Shown: positions 53,659 through 62,448 of the stretch, in pieces
Position numbering within the stretch: position 1 is the first letter of the stretch
Layout: each line of letters begins with the position of its first letter
DNA from: Anaerolineae bacterium
GTDB lineage: Bacteria > Chloroflexota > Anaerolineae > Aggregatilineales > Phototrophicaceae
Direction of reading: 5' to 3'
Assembly (NCBI GenBank): GCA_022826865.1
Contig: JAJDUC010000056.1
Location: 62,001-126,000, forward strand
Length of the DNA stretch: 64,000 nt
Made by a program: the position numbers and the translations under genes
The notes under the pieces: generated by a model
The model's input: only the letters and a program-made list of their open reading frames with translations
Database searches by the model: none
Told to the model about the DNA's origin: nothing

Positions 53659-55395
53659 ATGGCGATTCATGTATTGCCGGAGGAAATTGTCGCGCGCATA
53701 GCGGCGGGCGAAGCGGTCGAGCGTCCGGCGTCGGTCGCCAAAGAACTCATAGAGAATGCCATCGACGCCGGGGCGTCCTCCATACATGTCGAGGTCGCCG
53801 GAGGCGGACGGCAATTGCTGCGCGTCAGCGACAATGGCGCGGGCATTCCCGACGAAGAGATTAATCTCGCCTTCCGGCGCCACGCCACCAGCAAGCTGCG
53901 CAAAGTGGAGGACCTGGAAGCCTTGACCACGTTGGGCTTCCGCGGTGAAGCGCTGGCGAGCATCGCGGCCGTAAGCCAGGCGACGATCATCACGCGCCAG
54001 CGCGACGGGAGCGCGGGCACTAGGCTGAATCTCGATGCCGGCGCCTTGCGCCATCAAGAGCGCATAGGCGCGCCGGCCGGCACGGTTGTCGCCGTTGAAA
54101 ACCTTTTCTTCAACACGCCGGCGCGGCTCAAGTTTCTCAAGAGCGATGTCACGGAAAAGCGGCATATCCACTGGGTGACGGCCCGATACGCGATGGCCTA
54201 TCCCGGCATCGCCTTTGTGCTCAAGCAGGACGGCCGCGAACGTTTTCGCTCGTCGGGAAATGGCGATCTGGCCGATGTTGTGTCCCGGGCCATGGGCCTG
54301 AAGGCCTTCAAGAGCATGGTGGCGGTTGATTGTCTTGAGCATTCCCGATTGGGCCGTCCGAAAATTCAGGTTTCGGGATTTGTATCTTTGCCGGCGATCA
54401 GCCGCGCCAGCCGCGACCGCATCATCCTTTTCGTCAATGGGCGGGCGGTGCAAGACAGCGCGCTCAGCCGCGCGATCACACAGGCCTATGATGGCCTGCT
54501 GAAGTCGGGCGCCTATCCGTTCGCGGTGCTGCTAATCACGACTCCGGCTGATTTCGTCGATGTCAATGTGCACCCGACCAAAGCCGAAGTGCGCTTCCGC
54601 GACTCCAGCGCGATATTTCTCGCGGTACAGCGGGCCGTGCGCGAGGCGCTGGTCGAATGCGGGGACAAGCTGCCGGCCGCGGACATCTGGTCCGACAGCG
54701 GGTTCAGCGAGCAATACCTTGAGTACCGGCGGCCGCTTCCGGATTGGCGGCGTTTTGAAGGCAGCGACCTGCTGGATAATCCGGCCGGCCAGTATATCCC
54801 CGAAGTGGCGGAGTTGCCGGCGAAACCGCGGACCTTGCCCGTTCTGCGACTGGTCGGCCAGGTCGGGGCGGCCTACATCGTTGCCGAGGCCCCGGCCGGC
54901 GTGTACCTGGTGGACCAAAACGCGGCGCATGAACGCGTGCTTTATGAAGAGTTAATGGAAGAATTGAAGGCGGGCGGTCTGCGGCTGAAAGCGCTGGACG
55001 AAGGCCAAACCATCGCGCTTGATCCGCCGGATGTTGAGCGCCTGGAAAATAATGCGCCGCTGCTGGCAAAGCTCGGCTTTGAGATTGAGTCATTTGGGCC
55101 CAGCACCTTCCTGATTCGATCGTTGCCGGCTTGCATCGCGCGCAGAACATCCGCGGATTTGCTGCCGCCGCTGCTCAAGCAGCTGCGTCAAACGGGCGCT
55201 GACGAGGGCGCGGCTCTTTCCGCACTTGCCGCCGCCGGCGCCCTGAGCCGCGGCCAGGTCTTGGCGGAAGATGAGATGCGGGCGCTAATCGCCAAGCTGG
55301 AGTATTGCGCGGATCCGCTGGCGGCGCCCAGTGGACGGAAGATATTCATTCATCTGAGCAGCGCAGAACTGGCGGAAGAGTTCCGGCGCGCATAA
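53659..55395 (+). CDS. mutL: DNA mismatch repair protein MutL
   Basis: GHKL ATPase that links MutS recognition to strand incision. N-terminal ATPase landmarks: IAAGEAVERPASVAKELIENAIDAG, DNGAGI, RHATSKL and GFRGEALASIAAVS. The C-terminal dimerisation domain starts near residue 395 (VGQVGAAYIVAEAPAGVYLVDQNAAHER). The DQxxAxER region is DQNAAHER, but the full endonuclease motif DQHA-x2-E-x4-E is altered at H (N), so nuclease activity is uncertain. 578 aa. No mutS adjacent. Converges with the kinase gene, 3 bp apart. Confidence 0.96.
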   Translation: MAIHVLPEEIVARIAAGEAVERPASVAKELIENAIDAGASSIHVEVAGGGRQLLRVSDNGAGIPDEEINLAFRRHATSKLRKVEDLEALTTLGFRGEALASIAAVSQATIITRQRDGSAGTRLNLDAGALRHQERIGAPAGTVVAVENLFFNTPARLKFLKSDVTEKRHIHWVTARYAMAYPGIAFVLKQDGRERFRSSGNGDLADVVSRAMGLKAFKSMVAVDCLEHSRLGRPKIQVSGFVSLPAISRASRDRIILFVNGRAVQDSALSRAITQAYDGLLKSGAYPFAVLLITTPADFVDVNVHPTKAEVRFRDSSAIFLAVQRAVREALVECGDKLPAADIWSDSGFSEQYLEYRRPLPDWRRFEGSDLLDNPAGQYIPEVAELPAKPRTLPVLRLVGQVGAAYIVAEAPAGVYLVDQNAAHERVLYEELMEELKAGGLRLKALDEGQTIALDPPDVERLENNAPLLAKLGFEIESFGPSTFLIRSLPACIARRTSADLLPPLLKQLRQTGADEGAALSALAAAGALSRGQVLAEDEMRALIAKLEYCADPLAAPSGRKIFIHLSSAELAEEFRRA

Positions 55396-55398
55396 GCG

Positions 55399-56676
55399 CT
55401 AGATCAGCGGAAACACCCCCAAGAGGTAAAGCGGCGCCAAGCCGGCGACAGCCAAAAAAGCCAGGATAACGAGCACGATGGTGACGATATCCGCGCCTTC
55501 CGGTTTTGCCCGCCGTTGCGGCAGGAAGGGACCGGTATAACCGCCGGTGGCGTCGACATTGATTGTGCCATCGGGATTGAAGACGGGGCTGGGCGGGCCA
55601 GGTAGCGGCACCGCCTGGTTCTGATGCGGTTGCGCCGTTGGTTGCGCGCCAAGGGCCTGCGGATTGGCGCGCGCGTAGGGCGCCGCCCGGCGGGGCGCAA
55701 GCGGCATCGGCGCGGCAGCGGCTTGCGCTGGCGGGGCGGCATAACCAGGCGCCTGTGGCGGCAGCGATTGAGAAGGCGCGCGGGCGGATTGCTGGCCGAC
55801 TACCGTTGGCGGCGCCATGCGCCCGGCCGCGGTCGACTGGCTGGCGCTTCTGCCTCGCTCGCGAATCTGCTGCAGAATATGCCCCAGTTGATCGGCGTGC
55901 CGATAGCGGTCGTTTGGCCGTTTGCTCATGACCTTGACGATCACGTTGGACAGGTCGTCGGGCAAATCCGGCATGAAGGTCTTCACACGGGGGATTTCCG
56001 CCTGTATATGCGCCAGCGCCAGCTCGCGCTGGGAGCTGCCGACATAGGGCAGGCGGCCGGTGAACATTTCAAAAAGCACAATGCCGATCGAATAAACATC
56101 GGAGGCGGGCGAAGGCTTCTCGCCGCGCGCTTGCTCCGGCGCAAAATAATGCGGGCTGCCCCAGACGACTTCGCTGCGAGTCTGAGGCATGGTATCGGTA
56201 TAGGCTTGGGCGATGCCGAAGTCCGTAACCTTGAGCACATTTTCCCGGTTGATCAAGATATTCTGCGGCTTAACATCCGCGTGGACCAATTGCGAGCGAT
56301 GGGCGAAACCGAGCCCAGCGCAGATTTGCAGGCCGTACTCCAGCGCTTTTTCAAAGGGCAGGGCGCCCTGCGCCTTGATCAATTTTTTCAGATCGTCGCC
56401 CTCGATCATCTCCATCACAATATAATGGGTGGCGCCGTCGCTGCCGACATCGTGCACCGTGACAATATTGGGGTGCGACATCATGGCGACGCTGCGCGCC
56501 TCCTGCTGGAATTTTTCGACGAAGGCTGGGTCTTTGGTTAAGTTGGGCCGCAGAATCTTGATAGCGACCATGCGCCCCAACATTCGGTCGAGCGCGCGAT
56601 AAATGACGGACATGCCGCCCGAACCTTGTTGGGCGACGAGTTCATAACGCTGGTTCAGTAAAGTTTCACCCGGCAT
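55399..56676 (-). CDS. Membrane-anchored serine/threonine protein kinase
   Basis: Hanks-type kinase, 425 aa. G-loop GSGGMSVIY, VAIK lysine (about residue 39), catalytic loop HADVKPQN (the usual HRD reads HAD, Asp kept), DFG in VTDFGIAQ, and SPHYFAPEQARGE activation segment. A ~110-residue Pro/Ala/Gln linker precedes one C-terminal membrane segment that ends within a few residues of the C-terminus, so no extracellular PASTA or other sensor domain exists. Substrates unknown. 13 bp downstream of the dGTPase-like gene on the same strand, so likely co-transcribed. Confidence 0.93.
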   Translation of the reverse strand: MPGETLLNQRYELVAQQGSGGMSVIYRALDRMLGRMVAIKILRPNLTKDPAFVEKFQQEARSVAMMSHPNIVTVHDVGSDGATHYIVMEMIEGDDLKKLIKAQGALPFEKALEYGLQICAGLGFAHRSQLVHADVKPQNILINRENVLKVTDFGIAQAYTDTMPQTRSEVVWGSPHYFAPEQARGEKPSPASDVYSIGIVLFEMFTGRLPYVGSSQRELALAHIQAEIPRVKTFMPDLPDDLSNVIVKVMSKRPNDRYRHADQLGHILQQIRERGRSASQSTAAGRMAPPTVVGQQSARAPSQSLPPQAPGYAAPPAQAAAAPMPLAPRRAAPYARANPQALGAQPTAQPHQNQAVPLPGPPSPVFNPDGTINVDATGGYTGPFLPQRRAKPEGADIVTIVLVILAFLAVAGLAPLYLLGVFPLI

Positions 56677-56689
56677 TAAGCAACCTCAT

Positions 56690-57841
56690 TCAAAGTCTCG
56701 TAATCGGATCAAAGAGCTGCTGGTATTCGCCCAGGGCGCTGCGGTCGGTCAGGCTTGCGATGTAATCGGCCACAACCCGGTGCGGCGGCTCCTCTTCCAG
56801 CTTGAGGCGATAGCTGTCAGGCAATTGGCGCGGCTCTTTCATATAGCTGGAAAAGAGCGCCTCAACAAAGCGTTCGGCGCGCGTTTGCATGCGCACGACG
56901 CGAAAATGACGATACATTTGCAGCAGCAGAAAGTCTTTCAATTCGTCATTGAGCGCTTGTTGCCCGGGGCTGTGGCGCAGGACCGGCTCGAGCAGATGCT
57001 GCGCCGCGAGCGGATCGCCCGGCTGCAGCTCAGCAATAATTTTGAGCGATTCCTCCAGGACATCATCGACTAGCTGGCCAATCAACTCGCGAATAATGTG
57101 ATGCCGCGTGACATCGTCGAGCGAAGCGCCTTTCCAGTTCAGGCGTTCGACAATCCGCTGCCACAAGGCCAGCTCCGCCACTTGATCCAATTGAAACAAT
57201 CCAGCTTGCAAGCCGTCATCCAGGTCATGCGCGTTATAGGCCAGTTCATCGGCGATATTGGCAATTTGCGCTTCGACGCTGGCGCCGGTCTCCGGCGATA
57301 GCTCGGCGAACTCGCTGCGGTCATAGCTGGTTTCATGCCTGGCAATGCCCTCTAGGGTTTCGAATGTCAAGTTCAAGCCCGGCCACCTGGGATAGCGCTG
57401 TTCGAGCCTGGTGACAACGCGATAGCTCTGATGGTTGTGATTGAAGCCGCCATGATCGGCCATTAGATCATTGAGAGCGGCCTCGCCCGCATGCCCAAAG
57501 GGCGGATGTCCCAGGTCATGCGCCAAACAGATCGCTTCAACCAGATCTTCATTGGCGCCCAGCGCCCGCGCCAGCGTCCGCCCGATTTGCGCCACCTCGA
57601 GCGTATGGGTGAGGCGCGTCCGGTAGTAGTCGCCGACGTCGTTGACGAAAACCTGCGTCTTGTATTCGAGCAGGCGAAAGGCGGCGGAATGCACAATGCG
57701 ATCGCGATCGCGCTGAAAGGCGGTGCGATAGCGCGGCTCACCCTCGTGATGCAGTCGCCCGCGAGACTGACCGCTCAGCAGCGCGTAGGGCGCAAGGCAT
57801 TCTGCTTCTTGTAGTTCAAGCCGCTGACGGATGGCCTGCAT
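56690..57841 (-). CDS. dgt: dGTPase-like HD-domain triphosphohydrolase
   Basis: 383 aa. HD metal site: RLTHTLEVAQIGRTLAR with the first His, then CLAHDLGHPPFGHAGE carrying the HD pair, and a later Asp in ADELAYNAHDLDDGL. RGRLHHEGEPRYRTAFQRDRDRIVHSAAFRLLEYKTQVF is the conserved start of the dNTPase fold (spans more than one motif). Such enzymes cleave dGTP or other dNTPs to nucleoside and triphosphate and can limit phage replication. Upstream of the kinase gene. Confidence 0.92.
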   Translation of the reverse strand: MQAIRQRLELQEAECLAPYALLSGQSRGRLHHEGEPRYRTAFQRDRDRIVHSAAFRLLEYKTQVFVNDVGDYYRTRLTHTLEVAQIGRTLARALGANEDLVEAICLAHDLGHPPFGHAGEAALNDLMADHGGFNHNHQSYRVVTRLEQRYPRWPGLNLTFETLEGIARHETSYDRSEFAELSPETGASVEAQIANIADELAYNAHDLDDGLQAGLFQLDQVAELALWQRIVERLNWKGASLDDVTRHHIIRELIGQLVDDVLEESLKIIAELQPGDPLAAQHLLEPVLRHSPGQQALNDELKDFLLLQMYRHFRVVRMQTRAERFVEALFSSYMKEPRQLPDSYRLKLEEEPPHRVVADYIASLTDRSALGEYQQLFDPITRL

Positions 57842-57907
57842 GGCAACTCCTTCCCGTTTCCATTGTAGTATTTGCGCCTGAATCGCGCATCGCGCATCCT
57901 GGCATCA

Positions 57908-57935
57908 TTGGTTTTATCGAATGCTGCGCTACAAT
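57908..57935 (+). promoter_or_regulatory. Putative promoter of the SAM-hydrolase gene
   Basis: TTGGTT (57908-57913), 16 bp, TACAAT (57930-57935), 33 bp upstream of the ATG. Confidence 0.5.
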
Positions 57936-57967
57936 CAGTTTACGGGACGCGCATTCAGTCAGGGTAC

Positions 57968-58816
57968 ATGATGTCTCAGATAATCGCCTTGTTGACGGAC
58001 TTCGGCAGCGAAGATATATATGTGGGCAGCATGAAAGCCCTCATGCTGAATATCTGTCCCCAAGCGCAAATCGTCGACATCACGCATGCCATTGAAGCGC
58101 AGAATGTGCAAGAAGCGGCTTTCGCCCTTTTGAACAGCTATCATTATTTTCCGACCGGGACGACCTTCTGCGCTGTGGTGGATCCCGGCGTGGGCAGCCG
58201 CCGCCTGGCAATCGCGGTGGAAAGCGCGCAATACCGTTTTGTAGCGCCGGACAATGGCATACTGACCTACGCCCTGGCGCACCTGGGTTCCGATTACCGG
58301 GCGGTGAAATTGGAGAACCAGGCCTTTCAGGCGCAGACGATCAGCCATACATTCCATGGCCGCGATATCTTCGCGCCGGTTGCGGCGCACCTGGCCAGGC
58401 GGCCCAAAGTGTTCGCTTCAATGGGCGGCGCGCTCGAAAACATCGTTACCTTCCCGCTGCCGCAACTCAGCTACGCGCGGCAGCGCCTCATCGGCGAGGT
58501 TATGCATATCGATCACTTCGGCAATATCATTACAAGCATCGGCGCCTTCAGCTGGAAGAGCGATACTGCGCTTACGCTGGCGCCGATGTGGAGCGACCGC
58601 ATTCCGACGCTGGAACTGGACGCTATGAATGGACATATCACCATCCACAGCCACACAGTACACGGGATATCACACGCTTACCATGAAGTGTCGGCCGGGA
58701 CAATTATGGCGCAGATCGACAGCAATGGATTTCTGGAGATCGGCGCCAATCAAGACGATGCCGCCGCCCGACTGGATGTGCAGCGCGGGGATAAAGTCAT
58801 GCTGCGGCTGCCCTGA
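57968..58816 (+). CDS. S-adenosylmethionine hydrolase (adenosine-forming), DUF62 family
   Basis: 282 aa. Starts IIALLTDFGSEDIYVGSMKALML with the DF-G-x-x-D motif, then FCAVVDPGVGSRRLAIA, FVAPDNGILTYAL, HTFHGRDIFAPVAAHLA, and IDHFGNIITSI. These are the hallmarks of SAM hydroxide adenosyltransferases, which split SAM into adenosine and methionine; related halogenases are much rarer and usually longer. ATG at 57968 has AGGG nearby; a second ATG follows directly. Role in cells of this type is not established. Confidence 0.92.
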   Translation: MMSQIIALLTDFGSEDIYVGSMKALMLNICPQAQIVDITHAIEAQNVQEAAFALLNSYHYFPTGTTFCAVVDPGVGSRRLAIAVESAQYRFVAPDNGILTYALAHLGSDYRAVKLENQAFQAQTISHTFHGRDIFAPVAAHLARRPKVFASMGGALENIVTFPLPQLSYARQRLIGEVMHIDHFGNIITSIGAFSWKSDTALTLAPMWSDRIPTLELDAMNGHITIHSHTVHGISHAYHEVSAGTIMAQIDSNGFLEIGANQDDAAARLDVQRGDKVMLRLP

Positions 58817-58851
58817 TTCGTCCCGGGCAGCGGTCCGCCCGACAGAATAAT

Positions 58852-58880
58852 TTGACAATGCCGCGTCGATATGCTCAAAT
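58852..58880 (+). promoter_or_regulatory. Candidate promoter and operator of the sugar ABC operon
   Basis: Consensus TTGACA (58852-58857), 17 bp, TCAAAT (58875-58880, weak). An inverted repeat GCTCA-N5-TGAGC (58873-58887) covers the -10 region and is placed like a repressor operator. The 381 bp gap up to the SBP gene also holds a short hairpin GGCCAG-AGGG-CTGGCC with T-run (59011-59030) and CGAGGC...GCCTCG near 59131; no gene is supported there. Confidence 0.4.
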
Positions 58881-59197
58881 CCTGAGCAAGAGACGAAATG
58901 TCTAACAAATCGACTTGAGGATATTCGGGATTATCTGCGGCGCGCAGCTTCAAGGAGCGGAAACCGGTTTAGGCATCGTTGCGAGACGGGCAGTAGGCGC
59001 CGTCGTCAGCCCGGCCAGAGGGCTGGCCGTTTTGGCGGGGGAATGGCCACAAAGCATTTCAGCCGATCATCGGGAAGAGACCGTGCATCCGGGAGAAAGG
59101 ACAGCCATATAGCAGGAACTCCAGCTTGAAGCGAGGCATGACGCGCCTCGTGAGGAATCGTATTTCATAAGCTCTGGCCAAAAGGAGAGAAGAAGCG

Positions 59198-60439
59198 ATG
59201 AAGAAATATGTCCTTGCTTTAATGGTTGTGTTGCTGCTGCTGACCGGTGTCAGCATGGCGCAAGATGTCGTTCTGGAATTCCAGCAGTGGTGGGAGCCGG
59301 AACTGCCCGAGGGCTCTTTCCGCGCGATCCTGGACGATTTTGAAGCGGCCAATCCGGGCATTCGGGTTGAGACGATCAGCGGACCCTACCTGACCACAAA
59401 GGATCAGATCATCGCCAGCGCGGCGACCGGCACGATGGCCGATGTTGTCGGCTTGGATGGCGCCTGGGTCAACGTCTTGTGGAAGCAGGGCGCCTTGCAT
59501 AGTCTGACTCAAGCGATGTCCGACGCAATGTACGACGACAGCGAGTTGGCGGCCCAGATTCAGTTGGCCGGGGAGACCTATATGATCCCCATCGCCAACT
59601 TCATTTACCCGGTATTTGTCAACCTTGACATGCTGGCAGCCGCCGGAATCGATCCGCCATCGACGCGCGCCGAATTCGCCGCCGCCGCCGAAGCGCTGAC
59701 CGATCCCGACAACAACGTCTATGGCTGGGCGCAGCCGCTTTCGCTGGAACAGCCCAACGGCATCCAGAACGACACGATGTCCTGGCTCTGGGCAACCGGC
59801 GGCAGCATGCTCGATGACATGGGGCAGCCGAATCTGGTCGGAAACGAGATGCTCGCCGACACAATGGCTTACATCAAGAGCCTGCATGACGCCGGCGTGG
59901 TCGCGCCTGGCGCATTCGCCATGAAGGAAAACGAAAAGGTCGAAGAATTCGTGAACGAGCGCGTCGCCATGATCATCAACACCCTGGCGCACTTCACGCT
60001 GATCCGCGAACGCAACCCGGACTTGAACTTCGACATCACGGCGCTGCCGGCGGCCGAGGGCTACGACGGTCCGCGCGGCTTGCCCTACGCTTCCTGGGGT
60101 ATAGGCATCAGTTCAAATACTGAACACAAAGCCGAGGCCTGGAAGCTGATCGATTACCTGACCAGCGTCGAAGGCAACACGAAGCTGACGTCGATTGCGA
60201 ATGCCTTCCCGGGCAATGTCAATGCGACGCCGGACTTCATCCAGACCGACCAACTCTTCATGACCGCCTTTGAAATCTTCCAGGAAGGCTATCTGGCGAA
60301 TGAATTCACCGGGCTGCCGGCGGCGGAAGAGTTGATGCGTCAATTCGACGAACCCTTCCAATTCTATCTGGAAGGTGAAATCGACTTGGAAGAGTTCCTG
60401 GAAATCGCGCAGGAGGAGTGGGAATCCATTTTCGAGTAG
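59198..60439 (+). CDS. Sugar ABC transporter substrate-binding protein (family 1)
   Basis: 413 aa. Signal peptide of about 21 residues ending SMA-QD; no lipobox Cys. The mature start VVLEFQQWWEPELPEGSFRAILDDFEAANPGIRVE and SAATGTMADVVGLDGAWVNVL is typical of SBP_bac_1 proteins binding oligosaccharides or glycerol phosphates. Ligand unknown. ATG with GGAGAG upstream. The two permeases follow; no ATP-binding gene is in the window, so a shared MsmX-like ATPase elsewhere may drive it. Confidence 0.93.
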   Translation: MKKYVLALMVVLLLLTGVSMAQDVVLEFQQWWEPELPEGSFRAILDDFEAANPGIRVETISGPYLTTKDQIIASAATGTMADVVGLDGAWVNVLWKQGALHSLTQAMSDAMYDDSELAAQIQLAGETYMIPIANFIYPVFVNLDMLAAAGIDPPSTRAEFAAAAEALTDPDNNVYGWAQPLSLEQPNGIQNDTMSWLWATGGSMLDDMGQPNLVGNEMLADTMAYIKSLHDAGVVAPGAFAMKENEKVEEFVNERVAMIINTLAHFTLIRERNPDLNFDITALPAAEGYDGPRGLPYASWGIGISSNTEHKAEAWKLIDYLTSVEGNTKLTSIANAFPGNVNATPDFIQTDQLFMTAFEIFQEGYLANEFTGLPAAEELMRQFDEPFQFYLEGEIDLEEFLEIAQEEWESIFE

Positions 60440-60455
60440 AGGCCCCCTAGCCAAC

Positions 60456-60524
60456 GCTCCTCCCCAATATAGTGGGAGGGGCTTTAAGCACAATCTGCCC
60501 CTTCCTTCTTGTGGGGGAGGGGCA
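60456..60524 (+). repeat. Two intercistronic hairpins between SBP and permease genes
   Basis: Hairpin 1: GCTCCTCCC / GGGAGGGGC (60456-60482) followed by TTTAA. Hairpin 2: TGCCCCTTCC / GGGAGGGGCA (60496-60524). Both share GGGAGGGGC and have one G-U pair. Placed to stabilise the upstream binding-protein message or attenuate read-through, the usual way to make more SBP than permease. Confidence 0.6.
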
Positions 60525-60558
60525 GCGGAATAGCGTGACCTATGGAGTTTCTATAAGA

Positions 60559-61485
60559 ATGGCACAGGCGCGCAAAATCTCTGAACCCACGAATATCGCC
60601 TGGGAGCAGCGGAAGCGCAGATTCCTGCCTTACGCTTATCTCTCGCCGACGCTGCTATTGCTGGCGGCCTTGACGGTTGTGCCGATCTTGACGGTTTTCC
60701 TCTATTCCCTGGTCGATAATGTCATCGTCAATCCCAACCCGCCTCAATTCGTGGGTCTGGAAAATTACGAAGAAGTATTGACGAACCGGAAGTTCCGCGG
60801 CGCGCTGAGCAACACCTTGTATTTCGCGCTTGTCAGCGTCGCCGTTCACTTTGTCATTGGCTTGTCATTCGCGCTGCTTTTGAATTCGCGCCTGCTCGGC
60901 GACAATGTCAAGGCGATATTCCGCGTCATTTACATCCTGCCCTGGGTCTTCACTGCTTCGATTATCGCTATATTGTGGCGTCTGCTGCTGAACCCGCACG
61001 GAGTCGTCAACTTTGTGCTCCTGGAACTCGGGCTGGTTCCCGAACTTATGGAGTGGCTCTCCGACCGAAAGCTGGCTCTAAATGCGGTGACCTTCATCAA
61101 CATCTGGGCTGGTTATCCCTTTTACCTGGTGAGTTTCCTGGCGGGCTTGCAAGGGATCCCCGAAGACTTGTACGAATCCGGGCGGGTCGATGGCGGCAAT
61201 GCCTGGCAACTCTTCTTGCATATCACGCTGCCGCAGCTGCGGCCCATCATCATCAGCCTGGCGCTGCTCGATTTCATTTGGACCATTCATCAGTTCACAT
61301 TGATTTGGATGACCACGGGCGGCGGCCCTTTGCGCTCCACCGAGGTCTTAAGCACATACACATACAAAGCGGCTTTCAGTTCGCACGAGTATTCCATCGC
61401 ATCCACAATTGCGATGGTGATCCTGGCGATTTGCACGGTAGTGGCGATATTCTACGTACGCAGTCAGAGGATGGCCGACGAATGA
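60559..61485 (+). CDS. Sugar ABC transporter permease (MalF-type)
   Basis: 308 aa with six membrane segments. N-terminus is polar (AQARKISEPTNIAWEQRKRR), then LPYAYLSPTLLLLAALTVVPI. The EAA loop reads EDLYESGRVDGGNAWQLFLHITLP. It forms the membrane channel with the next gene. ATG at 60559 has GGAG 11 bp upstream; the frame is open to 60472 across the hairpins and is rejected. Confidence 0.94.
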   Translation: MAQARKISEPTNIAWEQRKRRFLPYAYLSPTLLLLAALTVVPILTVFLYSLVDNVIVNPNPPQFVGLENYEEVLTNRKFRGALSNTLYFALVSVAVHFVIGLSFALLLNSRLLGDNVKAIFRVIYILPWVFTASIIAILWRLLLNPHGVVNFVLLELGLVPELMEWLSDRKLALNAVTFINIWAGYPFYLVSFLAGLQGIPEDLYESGRVDGGNAWQLFLHITLPQLRPIIISLALLDFIWTIHQFTLIWMTTGGGPLRSTEVLSTYTYKAAFSSHEYSIASTIAMVILAICTVVAIFYVRSQRMADE

Positions 61486-61557
61486 GCGCCTGGTTTGTAG
61501 TTTTGCCGCTGCCTGTATCGACTTGGCCAAGGCCTGAGCGAGGTTTGAAAGTATAAA

Positions 61558-62400
61558 ATGATTGGCAGCCGCAGGCAGATTCTTGTCAGAAAGATATTGA
61601 TTTGGATCGCGCTGATCCTCGGCGCCTGTTTTGCCGGTTTGCCTGTGGTTTGGATGGTCGCATCTTCTTTCAAGTCCAATCTCGAGATCTTTGCCTATCC
61701 GCCGGCTCTCATCGACTACTCCTTTTCCTTTGACGCCTACCGGGCGGTATTGGGCGATCCGCAGCGTTTGCGTTTCTTCTTCAACAGCTACCTTGTTGCG
61801 ATCCTTGTCACCATTTGCACAGTGGTCACCAGCATCCTGGCTGGATACAGCTTCAGCCGCTACGATTTTCGCTTCAAGAAGATACTGAATCTCATCATCA
61901 TCGGCGTGCAGTCGGTGCCGCCAATCACGCTGATGATTCCATATTTCGGCCTCATCGTCTGGCTAGGGATTTACAACTCTTATGCGGCGCTGGTGCTGAC
62001 CTATATGGTCTTCACGCTGTCATACGCAATCATCATGATGACCGGTTATTTCAACACGCTGCCGCGCGACCTGGACGAGGCGGTGATGATCGACGGCGGC
62101 GGCAGTTTTGTGACGCTCTGGCGCATCCTGGTGCCAATATCATTGCCCGGCATTGTCGCTGTCGGCGTCTATACATTCATGCTGGCCTGGAACGAGTTCC
62201 TCTTTGCGCTCACCTTGACACGAACCAACGATATGCGCACGGTGCCGATTGGCATACACTTGCTGATGGGGCAGCATTCTTTTGAATGGAACCAGATGTT
62301 GGCATTGAGCGTTTTAGGTTCCCTGCCCGTGCTGGTACTCTTCCTGCTGTTTCAGCGTTATTTCATCGCCGGCATGTCAGCGGGTTCCGTCAAAGGCTGA
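61558..62400 (+). CDS. Sugar ABC transporter permease (MalG-type)
   Basis: 280 aa, six membrane segments. EAA loop RDLDEAVMIDGGGSFVTLWRILVPISLPG, and C-terminal MLAWNEFLFALTLTRTNDMRTVPIG typical of MalG-like subunits. Partner of the MalF-type permease; 72 bp gap. Confidence 0.94.
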   Translation: MIGSRRQILVRKILIWIALILGACFAGLPVVWMVASSFKSNLEIFAYPPALIDYSFSFDAYRAVLGDPQRLRFFFNSYLVAILVTICTVVTSILAGYSFSRYDFRFKKILNLIIIGVQSVPPITLMIPYFGLIVWLGIYNSYAALVLTYMVFTLSYAIIMMTGYFNTLPRDLDEAVMIDGGGSFVTLWRILVPISLPGIVAVGVYTFMLAWNEFLFALTLTRTNDMRTVPIGIHLLMGQHSFEWNQMLALSVLGSLPVLVLFLLFQRYFIAGMSAGSVKG

Positions 62401-62448
62401 TGTCGCCAATCCCCATTTATCCACAGTCAACCGAATGAAGTTGGGAAT

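Noticed and set aside
56690..57841. dGTPase as part of a phage-defence island
   Set aside because: Neighbours are housekeeping genes (mutL, kinase, SAM hydrolase); no other defence genes.
59011..59030. GGCCAG-AGGG-CTGGCC hairpin as a terminator
   Set aside because: Only a 6 bp stem and short T-run within an untranslated leader; kept only as a remark.
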